Shown here: piece after piece, positions 1 through 14,600 of the stretch
How positions within the stretch are numbered: position 1 is the stretch's first letter
Layout of the letters: every line of letters starts with the position of its first letter
DNA from: Rhodeus uyekii
Lineage: Eukaryota; Chordata; Actinopteri; Cypriniformes; Acheilognathidae
DNA: 64,000 nt
Reading direction: 5' to 3'
NCBI GenBank assembly: GCA_037043235.1
Contig: JAWRVZ010000137.1
Span: forward strand, 987,501 to 1,051,500
The notes under the pieces: model-generated
The model's database searches: none
What the model was told of the DNA's origin: nothing
Seen by the model: the letters and a program-made list of their open reading frames with translations, nothing else
Position numbers and translations under genes: made by a program

Positions 1-2437
<2,437 letters not shown>

Positions 2438-2439
2438 CA

Positions 2440-2683
2440 GCACAATATTCCACTCTGAACGCCGCCGCTGTGTCTGGATTGGCGGAGGCGCGCGTTGAGC
2501 CACGCCCCATCGCTCTCAGGGGGCGGAGTCAGCACATGTGTGACCAGCAGCTTGAGTCAGTCCAACAATCTCACTCTCATCCGCCCGGAATGTTTCAAAT
2601 TCTCAGGAGAACAGCTCGCATGTGTCTCCTCCTCACATCAGTCCTCCTCCACCACAGCATAAAGGACATTCACGGAATCACAG
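2440..2683 (+). promoter_or_regulatory. probable inf2 promoter and noncoding first exon
   Basis: This abrupt GC-rich island follows the AT-rich array. It holds an inverted CCAAT box (ATTGG, 2478-2482), a CACGCCCC box (2501-2508) and GGGGGCGG (2519-2526). A good splice donor, ACAG|GTAGGAC, follows at 2683/2684, and the matching acceptor is TGCGCAG at 11625-11631, 16 bases before the inf2 start codon. I infer a noncoding exon of roughly 100-200 bases; its start is not visible. An ATG at 2536 opens a frame that stays open to the donor. If spliced to 11632 it would end at a TGA overlapping the inf2 start, making an overlapping upstream ORF. It could instead belong to an unseen gene. Confidence 0.55.
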
Positions 2684-3062
2684 GTAGGACAAGTGACTCT
2701 TCCATGTCTCTTTCATTGCTTTTAAGCATGCAAACACATCTGAGTAGAAATAACAGCCAGATCTGTCTCAGAACTGTCCTAAATCTGCGGTTATGCATCC
2801 TGCATATGGCGCTGTGCAGGAAGAATCGCCATGTTTAGGAGCTGAAGTCTCACTGTCGGCGGCTTTTGCTGCTGTCTGTCTGTTATTGATCTGAAGATGG
2901 TCAGATCTGACACAATGTTGCGCCGAACAGCAGAAATCACTGTTTGTTTGTGTCGTTGCATCATTCCGTCAGATAAAAAAAGTTACTGGATCTGTTGTGC
3001 AATGATGGTTTTCATGTGACAGACCCCGTGTTGAGTGTGTTTGTCCCAGCCTGTGATTGATG

Positions 3063-4519
<1,457 letters not shown>

Positions 4520-4667
4520 CATTCCTGCATTTATCAGACGCTTTTATCATTGCATTCAAGAAAAACATTGACATTCTAATCAGTTCTTGCTTTCCCTGGG
4601 AATCAAACCCATGACCTTGATGTTGCAAGCACTGCTCTCTACTGTTACACACAGGGAAGCTTCTAAA
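4520..4667 (-). mobile_element. tRNA-derived SINE, copy 1
   Basis: This is the reverse complement of a repeat seen about nine times in the window. Its plus-sense order is AGCTTCCCTGTGTGTC, a region like a tRNA A box, then a B-box-like GGTCATGGGTTTGATTCC, then AGGGAAAGCAAGAACTGATT and a tail with AAAAGCRKCTGATAAATGCA. The B-box-like motif (GGTTCGATTCC type) indicates a tRNA-derived pol III element. The family name is not assigned. Confidence 0.75.
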
Positions 4668-5004
4668 GAAACACGAGGAATCCATGCATCCATAATTAAT
4701 CCCAAATATGAGTTTATGGGCATTTTTTGAGCTGTAGTTTATGAAGCGTGAGGCTTGTTATCGTCTCCTGCTCCATCATCCTGACGGATGCGTGCGTTTT
4801 ATGTAAGTGTGATTATTAAGTGTCAGGAAGCGGCTGCTGTCGCTCCCGTTAGATTGTGTCGAGGAAACGTGACGCTCGGGAAAAGAGGAAGTGTGATAAA
4901 CACTGGTGACGCTCGTAAAAGTCAAATGAACAAGCTGTCGTTTGAATGAGGGAAACCTCTGCACTTACACGACTCTCTGGCTTCACTGTTGCACAACTAT
5001 TCTC

Positions 5005-5153
5005 AGCTTCCCTGTGTGTCTAACAGTAGAGAGCGGCGCTTGCAACATCAAGGTCATGGGTTTGATTCCCAGGGAAAGCAAGAACTGATTAGAATGTCAA
5101 TGTTTCTTGAATGCGATGATAAAAGCAGCTGATAAATGCATGAGTGTAAAATG
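5005..5153 (+). mobile_element. tRNA-derived SINE, copy 2
   Basis: Direct-orientation copy with the AGCTTCCCTGTGTG head, B-box-like GGTCATGGGTTTGATTCC and the tail ending GATAAATGCATGAGTG. With copy 1 it forms an inverted pair about 350 bases apart in inf2 intron 1. Confidence 0.75.
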
Positions 5154-5779
5154 TCGGGGTGAATCTCATGAACAATAAAATATAACCATATAGGTGTTTT
5201 TTTAAACAACCTTTTTGTTGTTGCTGCATTATTTTCATCATAATGAAATGAAATTCTGCCCCTAATAATAGCAATGCACTGCAGTTTTTAAGGTAAAACT
5301 GTTAGAATGGTTATTAATGAACGTCTTCTGCTCCAGCGACACACAATGGCTTATTTCTGTGTGTGAAACACCAGCTGATTCTGTGCGTCTCGTTGTTTGC
5401 TGAGTGTCTGACACACACTCTGGTTTCTTCTCTCATGACTGTTGACGCAGTGTGTTCACAGAAAGGGAGTGTGTGTGCCTGATCCCGGGATTTACACAAC
5501 AGCATTGTGAGATTTCTATCAGCTTCCATGAGTTGATGGTTAGACAGGCGTATGATTCATACCGTTGTGCAATCTGACTTTATGGAGTATTTCACACTCT
5601 TACTCTTTGTAATATGCATTTTTAATACCCTCAATATTCAAGATAAGGGGCAAAAATGCTTCTTTGTGTCTTTATATTTATTTCATTTATCATATATAGT
5701 TTATCAGTGTCACGGGAAGAGATGTTTTTTTTCTCCAAATATCAGCATCATCATTTTAAGCCGATACTCCACTGAACTG
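5154..5779. other. intron 1 sequence, no gene seen
   Basis: Ordinary non-repetitive intronic sequence. Small open frames on both strands have no recognisable protein similarity. Confidence 0.5.
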
Positions 5780-5968
5780 TCAACGGGGGGGGGAGGAGTA
5801 CAAAACACATACAAAACACACCTCACCCACACTCATCGCCAAAGCCACAGCGCCGCCGCCGCTTGCAGCCGCTCAACTCCGCTACGTAAATTGGAAATAA
5901 TGTAATTTCCGGTACCGGTCCGCGGATGAAATGGGTCCGATATGCGACCCAGGGGTTGGGGACCACTG
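5780..5968 (-). mobile_element. truncated hAT-type element end
   Basis: The segment ends in GGTTGGGGACCACTG (5954-5968), the same terminal inverted repeat as the complete small hAT element at 33719-33877. Inside it are GGTACCGG and TCCGCGG motifs shared with that element, and a CGCCGCCGCCGCTTGCAGCC stretch. No opposite terminal repeat or clear 8-bp target duplication was found, so it looks like one end of a larger or broken copy. Confidence 0.6.
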
Positions 5969-5977
5969 GGTTAAAGG

Positions 5978-7640
5978 AATGATTCGATGACTCGCTCATT
6001 AAGAGATTCAAATGCTTAGTTTCTCATTGAATCATTTAAAATGATTCAATGACTTGCCCATTAAGAGAGTCAAATGCTTCCTTCCTGAATGAATCGGTTG
6101 AGGGAATGATTCAATGACTCACTCATTAAGAGAATCAAATGATTCCTTCCTGAATTAATCGGTTGAGGGAATGATTCAATGACTCACTCATTAAGAGAAT
6201 CAAATGATTCCTTCCTGAATGAATCGGTTGAGGGAATGATTCAATGACTCACTCATTAAGAGAATCAAATGATTCCTTCCTGAATGAATCGGTTGAGGGA
6301 ATGATTCAATGACTCACTCATTAAGAGAGTCAAATGCTTCCTTCCTGAATGAATCGGTTGAGGGAATGATTCAATGACTCACTCATTAAGAGAGTCAAAT
6401 GCTTCCTTCCTGAATGAATCGGTTGAGGGAATGATTCAATGACTCACTCATTAAGAGATTCAAATGATTCCTTCCTGAATGAATCGGTTGAGGGAATGAT
6501 TCAATGACTCACTCATTAAGAGAGTCAAATGATTCCTTCCTGAATGAATCGGTTGAGGGAATGATTCAATGACTCACTCATTAAGAGAATCAAATGATTC
6601 CTTCCTGAATGAATCGGTTGAGGGAATGATTCAATGACTCACTCATTAAGAGAGTCAAATGCTTCCTTCCTGAATGAATCGGTTGAGGGAATGATTCAAT
6701 GACTCACCCATTAAGAGAGTCAAATGCTTCCTTCCTGAATGAATCGGTTGAGGGAATGATTCAATGACTCACTCATTAAGAGAGTCAAATGCTTCCTTCC
6801 TGAATGAATCGGTTGAGGGAATGATTCAATGACTCACTCATTAAGAGAGTCAAATGCTTCCTTCCTGAATGAATCGGTTGAGGGAATGATTCAATGACTC
6901 ACTCATTAAGAGATTCAAATGATTCCTTCCTGAATGAATCGGTTGAGGGAATGATTCAATGACTCACTCATTAAGAGAGTCAAATGATTCCTTCCTGAAT
7001 GAATCGGTTGAGGGAATGATTCAATGACTCACTCATTAAGAGAATCAAATGATTCCTTCCTGAATGAATCGGTTGAGGGAATGATTCAATGACTCACTCA
7101 TTAAGAGAGTCAAATGCTTCCTTCCTGAATGAATCGGTTGAGGGAATGATTCAATGACTCACCCATTAAGAGAGTCAAATGCTTCCTTCCTGAATGAATC
7201 GGTTGAGGGAATGATTCAATGACTCACTCATTAAGAGAATCAAATGATTCCTTCCTGAATGAATCGGTTGAGGGAATGATTCAATGACTCACTCATTAAG
7301 AGAGTCAAATGCTTCCTTCCTGAATGAATCGGTTGAGGGAATGATTCAATGACTCACCCATTAAGAGAGTCAAATGCTTCCTTCCTGAATGAATCGGTTG
7401 AGGGAATGATTCAATGACTCACTCATTAAGAGAGTCAAATGCTTCCTTCCTGAATGAATCGGTTGAGGGAATGATTCAATGACTCACCCATTAAGAGAGT
7501 CAAATGCTTCCTTCCTGAATGAATCGGTTGAGGGAATGATTCAATGACTCACTCATTAAGAGAGTCAAATGCTTCCTTCCTGAATGAATCGGTTGAGGGA
7601 ATGATTCAATGACTCACTCATTAAGAGATTCAAATGATTC
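5978..7640. repeat. 65-bp minisatellite, about 26 units, AP-1-like motif in each regular unit
   Basis: Units of exactly 65 bases (for example the TCAATGACTCACTC start at 6241, 6306 and 6371) run from a divergent first copy near 5978 to about 7640. Each regular unit carries TGACTCA, from 6115 to 7610 in steps of 65. Variant bases (AGAGAGTC, AGAGAATC or AGAGATTC; GCTTCC or GATTCC; CTCATT or CCCATT) show a higher-order structure: the variant order of units starting near 6311-6701 is repeated at 6766-7156, a 7-unit (455-bp) duplication. It lies in inf2 intron 1, about 3.5 kb after the putative first exon. Confidence 0.95.
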
Positions 7641-8334
7641 CTTTTAATGTTTATAGTGGCATGAAACCGCAGGTTAAACTCATCTTCATCAATCGTGTGT
7701 AAATGATCTAAAGCTTGTGTGTCTCTGAACTCAAAGATGAATTTAGTTTAAACTGATTTCATTTGATTGCTAACAGCTCTATTGTGTTTTTATTCTGAGT
7801 GAATTTGACAATGCGTACATTTAAAAACAGCCTTAATAAAGGTAAAACAAAAGAGAAAAATCAATTTAATCGTATTGAGAAAAGATGATTTCTGTTGAAG
7901 AATATCAAAAAATTTAGGAGTCACAACATGATAAACACACTCAAAATATCATAATTATCAATAAAATCCCAACAGATATTGAGATCTGCATCCTGAGGAT
8001 TTCATACTGTTCGTTCTTCACATTCCTGAGCAAAACTCATCTCAGTCTAAAATAACTTTTCTGTGAAGATAAATAATATATATCATAATATATCATAATT
8101 TCCCAGCCAGAAAAACAAACTTTGCGAGAGAAGAGTCATGAACGGCCTTTTGTCCAGCCGATCCCTGCCGGACGTCCCGCTGAGGCTGATGGGCCGGATT
8201 CCAGCGCTGCTTTGTGTCGGATAATCAGATCCGGAGCGTGAAGAGAAAGATCAGCAGATTAGATGGATTCAGACGGATGAACAACAGATTTCATCCTCTA
8301 ACGTGTTAAAAAGTCAAGGATCATTTAGTTGCGG
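7641..8334. other. intron 1 unique sequence with a GC-rich island
   Basis: Non-repetitive sequence. A short GC-richer segment at about 8100-8290, including GGCCGGATTCCAGCGCTGC, stands out from its AT-rich surroundings and could be a regulatory island. No exon or open frame is supported. Confidence 0.4.
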
Positions 8335-10300
8335 TCAGAAAGTCTCTTCTGCTCAGCATTTATTAATCATAAATACAGTAAAACAGTGTAATATTATATC
8401 AGTGTAAAACAGCTGTTTTCTATGTGAATATATAGTAAAGTGTCATTTATTCCTGTGATTAAAGCTGAATTTATTAGATGATAAATACAGTAAAACAGTG
8501 TAATATTATATCAATGTAAAACAGCTGTTTTCTATGTGAATATATAGTAAAGTGTCATTTATTCCTGTGATTAAAGCTGAATTTATTAGATGATAAATAC
8601 AGTAAATCAGTGTAATATTATATCAGTGTAAAACAGCTGTTTTCTATGTGAATATATAGTAAAGTGTCATTTATTCCTGTGATTAAAGCTGAATTTATTA
8701 GATGATGAATACAGTAAAACAGTGTAATATTATATCAGTGTAAAACAGCTGTTTTCTATGTGAATATATAGTAAAGTGTCATTTATTCCTGTGATTAAAG
8801 CTGAATTTATTAGATGATAAATACAGTAAAACAGTGTAATATTATATCAGTGTATAACAGCTGTTTTCTATGTGAATATATAGTAAAGTGTCATTTATTC
8901 CTGTGATTAAAGCTGAATTTATTAGATGATGAATACAGTAAAACAGTGTAATATTATATCAATGTAAAACAGCTGTTTTCTATGTGAATATATAGTAAAG
9001 TGTCATTTATTCCTGTGATTAAAGCTGAATTTATTAGATGATAAATACAGTAAATCAGTGTAATATTATATCAGTGTAAAACAGCTGTTTTCTATGTGAA
9101 TATATAGTAAAGTGTCATTTATTCCTGTGATTAAAGCTGAATTTATTAGATGATAAATACAGTAAAACAGTGTAATATTATATCAATGTAAAACAGCTGT
9201 TTTCTATGTGAATATATAGTAAAGTGTCATTTATTCCTGTGATTAAAGCTGAATTTATTAGATGATAAATACAGTAAAACAGTGTAATATTATATCAGTG
9301 TAAAACAGCTGTTTTCTATGTGAATATATAGTAAAGTGTCATTTATTCCTGTGATTAAAGCTGAATTTATTAGATGATAAATACAGTAAAACAGTGTAAT
9401 ATTATATCAATGTAAAACAGCTGTTTTTTATGTGAATATATAGTAAAGTGTCATTTATTCCTGTGATTAAAGCTGAATTTATTAGATGATAAATACAGTA
9501 AAACAGTGTAATATTATATCAGTGTATAACAGCTGTTTTCTATGTGAATATATAGTAAAGTGTCATTTATTCCTGTGATTAAAGCTGAATTTATTAGATG
9601 ATAAATACAGTAAAACAGTGTAATATTATATCAGTGTAAAACGGCTGTTTTCTATGTGAATATATAATAAAGTGTCATTTATTCCTGTGATTAAAGCTGA
9701 ATTTATTAGATGATAAATACAGTAAAACAGTGTAATATTATATCAGTGTAAAACGGCTGTTTTCTATGTGAAAATATAATAAAGTGTCATTTATTCCTGT
9801 GATTAAAGCTGAATTTATTAGATGATAAATACAGTAAAACAGTGTAATATTATATCAGTGTAAAACAGCTGTTTTCTATGTGATTATATAGTAAAGTGTC
9901 ATTTATTCCTGTGATTAAAGCTGAATTTATTAGATGATAAATACAGTAAAACAGTGTAATATTATATCAGTGTAAAACAGCTGTTTTCTATGTGAATATA
10001 TAGTAAAGTGTAATTTATTCCTGCGATTAAAGTTGCATTTTCAGCATCATTACTCCAGTCTTCAGTGTCACATGATCTTCATAAATCATTATAGTATAAT
10101 GATTTGCTGCTCAACAAACATTTATGATTATTATCAGAGTTGAAAACAGTTCAATATTGTTGTTCAGGAATCTCTGATGAACAGAAAGTTGAAAAGAACA
10201 GCATTGATTAGAAATAGAATGTTTTGTGTTGTTATTAATCCCTTAATTTAATGCTTACTTGCTGAATAAAAGTGTCATTTTCTATAGAAATCCAAACCTT
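8335..10300 (+). mobile_element. interspersed element with internal 112-bp array (array A)
   Basis: The element starts near AAAGTCTCTTCTGCTCAGCA and ends in a non-repeated flank containing TTTTCAGCATCATTACTCC, AGTCTTCAGTGTCACATGAT and TGCTGAATAAAAGTG. The same flanks surround arrays B and C and the single-unit copy at 31395-31690. I recall this flank as a very common cyprinid nonautonomous repeat but do not name the family. The tandem array occupies most of this copy. Confidence 0.75.
8385..10030 (+). repeat. 112-bp tandem array A, about 15 units
   Basis: Units of 112 bases (AAAGCTGAATTTATTAG recurs at 8461, 8573 and 8685) are very similar to one another. Each unit has a 14-base perfect palindrome, AAAACAGCTGTTTT, centred on a CAGCTG E-box; a few units are mutated to CGGCTG or TAACAGCTG. 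The high identity suggests recent amplification or homogenisation. Confidence 0.95.
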
Positions 10301-11631
10301 AAGTTAATATATGAACATGCAAAAGTTCGAGATCCGTCCACATTTTATTCAAAAGCTTTTAATAAGCTGTGAAAAAACTGCGCTCAGTCAACAATCGACA
10401 TGATGGAGGGATTTGTGTGTCGGGTGTGTTCATTTGTTCACTCAATGCTTTTAGCAGGTTAATTAGCGGGATCAGAATATGCTTCGACTGGAAGCGCTTA
10501 TATTCAAATGAATCAGTCAGAGACACTCATGCCAGGAAAGTCTGCAGAAACACGTCTTTGCATGTAATTCTGCGTGTCTGAACGCATCGCTTATTGCTCT
10601 CGAATCAAGAATGTGTCGTTTTCCCATCATCCTCTGCTTTAATGAGAGGCAGATTTATTTACTTAAAACCTTTATTTCTGCTGTTGCTCTCATGCAGAAA
10701 TGCTGCTTATTATGGGATTATCTCACTGTGTTTCTCCATATCGTTGTTTCAGTCGCAATATTAATTTCATGCATTAATGTAGAAGAACGTAAACGGCACG
10801 TGTTTGTTCTTGAGAAGAAATATAAACACAATCCCGTTTCCCAATTCAGTTTTCCCCATAGATTGTTTGTTATTGTTGAACGCAAATGTATCATCAGAAA
10901 TGGACTAAAGAAATGAATTTATAAAATGTTAACAATTTAATCTTTTAAATTGTAATGACATGAACATTTTTAACAAATTTATAACAAAACATTGCACTTT
11001 TATTTTGTCAGAAAAGGAGCGACAGAACTTGCATATTGTGTAAATTTTAACAAATTAAAAAATATTGGTTTATGATATAATACTAATATTAACAATTTAT
11101 TAAAACACTACATTTATCATGTTATAAATAATTATTATTATTAAATTTTATTATATAATTCATATTATTATTGTGATATTCCTTATAATATTAATCATTT
11201 ATTTAAACATACTTTTTTTTAATTAAAACATTACATTAATAATAATAACAATAATAATAATTTATTTGAACATTAAAATGATAATAATAGTGAATTATTA
11301 AAACATTAATATTGATTTATTATTAATGTAATAATTTCATTTATTATTATGTTAAAGTTTTAATAAATAATAATACTTATTATAAGGAATATCATTAAAC
11401 AAATATATTTTTCATCCATTTTAATAAATGCAATATTTCAGTTCTGTTGCTGAGTGTCTTATTTAATAATAAATGTAATGATTTATACGTTAATTGCTTT
11501 TTCTGTACAGTATTCCTGCCGTAATTGATTTAGTTAAACTGAAGCTGTATTTTGCTGGGTTGCAATGAAGAGAGTCTGGATGAAAGTATTATGGTCTGTG
11601 TAACGCAGTTTTCTGCTCTTCATCTGCGCAG
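10301..11631. other. end of inf2 intron 1, no gene seen
   Basis: Moderately unique sequence to about 10920, then very AT-rich sequence with TTATTA-type runs to about 11510. Small open frames at 10369-10581 and 10611-10916 match nothing I recognise. A pyrimidine-rich tract and the acceptor TGCGCAG end the intron at 11631. Confidence 0.5.
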
Positions 11632-11647
11632 CACCTTCAGCCTCATC

Positions 11648-14600
11648 ATGTCTGTGAAGCCGGACGGCGTGCGGAAGAAGTGGGCGGCCGTCAGGGGTCG
11701 CCTGGGGTCGTCTCAGGACTCGGACGGATCGCAGGAGGCCAACCTGGAGAGCGCGGATGCGGAGCTGTGCATCCGTCTGCTGCAGGTGCCGAGCGTGGTC
11801 AACTACTCCGGCCTGAGGAGGCGTCTGGAGAGCAGCGAGCAGGACTGGATGGTGCAGTTCCTGGAGCTCTCGGGTCTGGATCTGCTGCTGGAGGCCCTGG
11901 ACCGGCTGTCGGGACGCGGATGCTCCCGGATCGCAGACGCTCTGCTCCAGCTCACGTGTGTCGGCTGCGTCAAAGCCGTCATGAACTCGTCCGCCGGGAT
12001 TCACTTCATCATGGATAACGACGGATACGTGCGCAAGCTGTCGCAGGGTAGAGCGACTCCCGATCTGCACTCACTGCAAACAAAACACGCTTATAAATCC
12101 ATAAAGAGTCAAATATTTAGTCACTTAAATATTAAGTGAATCTGGTGAAAATCCTTCTAACAAACTTATTAAAAAGCAGAAACCAAGATCATTCTCTAAA
12201 CTCCAAACGATATGCCGAAATTTATCTGTGAATCCGATGTCCGATTATGGGAAGATGCTCAAATATCAGTAAACAATATCGTTTAAACCGATTATCGGTC
12301 GCTCTCTGATTGTTACCAAGTAAAAGTAAGAATAACTTTAATAACAAAACACGCTTTTAAATCCGTAAAGAGTCAAATATTTAGTCACTAACGTGAATCA
12401 GGTGATCGTTGCATATAAAAATCATTCTAGCAAACTTATTAAAAAGCAGTAGCCAAATCATTATCAAAACTCAAAACTCACATTCTCATGCCGCCATTTA
12501 TCAGTGATTCCAAACCGATGTCTGATTATGGGAAAATGCTTAAATATCAGAAACAATATCAGTAAAACCGATTATCGGTCGATCACTGATTGTTACCAAG
12601 TAAAAGTAAGAGCAACTTTAATAACAAAAAACACTTTTAAATCCGTAGAGAGTCTGAAAGAGTGCAAAACATTGTCACTAATGTGAATCAGGTGATCAAA
12701 TGGGAAATGAATGTTGCATGTAAAAATCCTTTTAACAAACTTATTGAAAAGCATAAACCAAAATCAAAACTCCCACAAGATTCTGCCATTTATTGGTTAA
12801 TCTGATATTACAAAACCGATATCCGATGATAGGAAAATGCTTAAATATCGGCAAAACCGATTATCGGTCAATCTCAGATTGTTATTAAGTAAATATAAGA
12901 ATAACTCATTTATATAACACTCTTTAAATCAATAAATAGATTCTGAAAGAGAGCAAAAAGTCACTGAAATGTTTCTCAAATAAAATCTTTGATCAGGTGA
13001 TCAAACATGCGATGAATGTTGCATGAAAAAATCATTCTAACAAACTTATTAAAAAGCAGAAACCAAGATCATTCTCTAAACTCCCAACAATATGCGGAAA
13101 TCGCTGAATCCTATGTCCAATTATGGGGAGATGCTTAAATATCGGTACAAATATCGGTAAAACCGATTATCGGTCGATCTCTGATTGTTATCAAGTAAAA
13201 GTAAGAATAACTTTTAATAACAAAACACTCTTTTAAATCCATAAAGAGTTAAATATTTAGACACTGATGTGAATCAGGTGATCAAACATGTGATGAAGGT
13301 TGTTTTAACAAACTTACAACCAAAATCATTTTCAAAACTTCCACGAGATGCCGTCATTTATCGGTGAATCCGATATCCGATTATGGGAAGATGCTTAAAT
13401 GTCAGAAAAAATCTCAGTAAAACCGAACAGTTGAGAAGTCAAGGAGGACAGAAGCCATGAAGAGTTATATATATATATGTATCCTGTGATCCACACGACA
13501 ATCCGAGATCAGCAAAGATCCCACTGACATGCCAAACCAAGAAAATGAGGCATAAAACACTCAAATTAAGCAAAATTATCTGAGCACATTCTGCTTCATA
13601 AGAGCGTTTTAAAACAAGACAAAAACTTCTTTAAAAAGTTCTTAAAACAAGAAAAAAGAAAATATTGATTTTATAACTGGATTCAAGCAGCAAAAGAAGA
13701 AACCAATGCAGAAATAATCAAATCAAGCATGTTTTTAATTTGTGTTTGGTTGTAAATAAATATAAAGTTCATATTGCCTCATTTCTTTATCTTTTAACTC
13801 GTCAAGATTTCACTCTTTGATTTCACCTGCAATCTTTGATTTAGAATTCCAAGATACGACGAAAAACGTTTGTGACTCGTTCTCACGAGAGTTCAAATCA
13901 AACAGTAGCACAAGATGAGATTCAACGTTAATAAAGTTCTTTTTATATATACATAATATATATATATATTACATTTAAGATTTTTTTCACTAATTTTCTG
14001 ATGCATTTGAATGTGTGTGAAGTTTCAGACAATTTGCCAAAAATAGGCCCGTTTTAAATGACGGCACCCTTAAAAAAAGTTAGAAATGTATTCATTTTAG
14101 TCTAAAATATGTATAAAATATAGTCATTTAATTTTTCTAGCTTTGATTTCTAGGGAAACATTATCATTTTATCGGTTATCGTTTTACAATAGACTCCCAT
14201 AGAAAGTTAGGAACGAGTTAAATCGTGTGCAAAACTTTATTGACTTCTTTGAGGAAAAGCTTCTTACATCAAACTTTCAGGAAAGCCAACATTAAAGTTT
14301 GTTCACTCGTCTAGTTTCATGAAAAGGAAAAGTTCAGGCAAAAATCTCTGACTCACCCTGAAATCATGAAGGTTGACTCGTCTCTTTTTGAGGATGCATG
14401 TGCAAAATCCCCTGGAGAAACTCCTGAAGCGCTGCTGTAAAACGCTGTGACCGTCCAGATCAATCCCCAAACACGCATTCCTTCCGAGCAGTATCTGCAT
14501 TGCTCAAGCTCCTCGTGCATCACATGCTGCTTACGCTCACATCACAAGTGCAAAGTTCACGTTACGTCCCCCAAACATTAGCCGCAAACGTCTCAGAAGT

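Noticed and set aside
6000..7640. Regular 65-bp repeats considered as a CRISPR array
   Set aside because: The units abut without unique spacers and the context is a vertebrate intron; this is a minisatellite.
11534..12070. 178-codon minus-strand frame
   Set aside because: Reverse shadow of the first inf2 coding exon, which matches the formin N-terminus on the plus strand.
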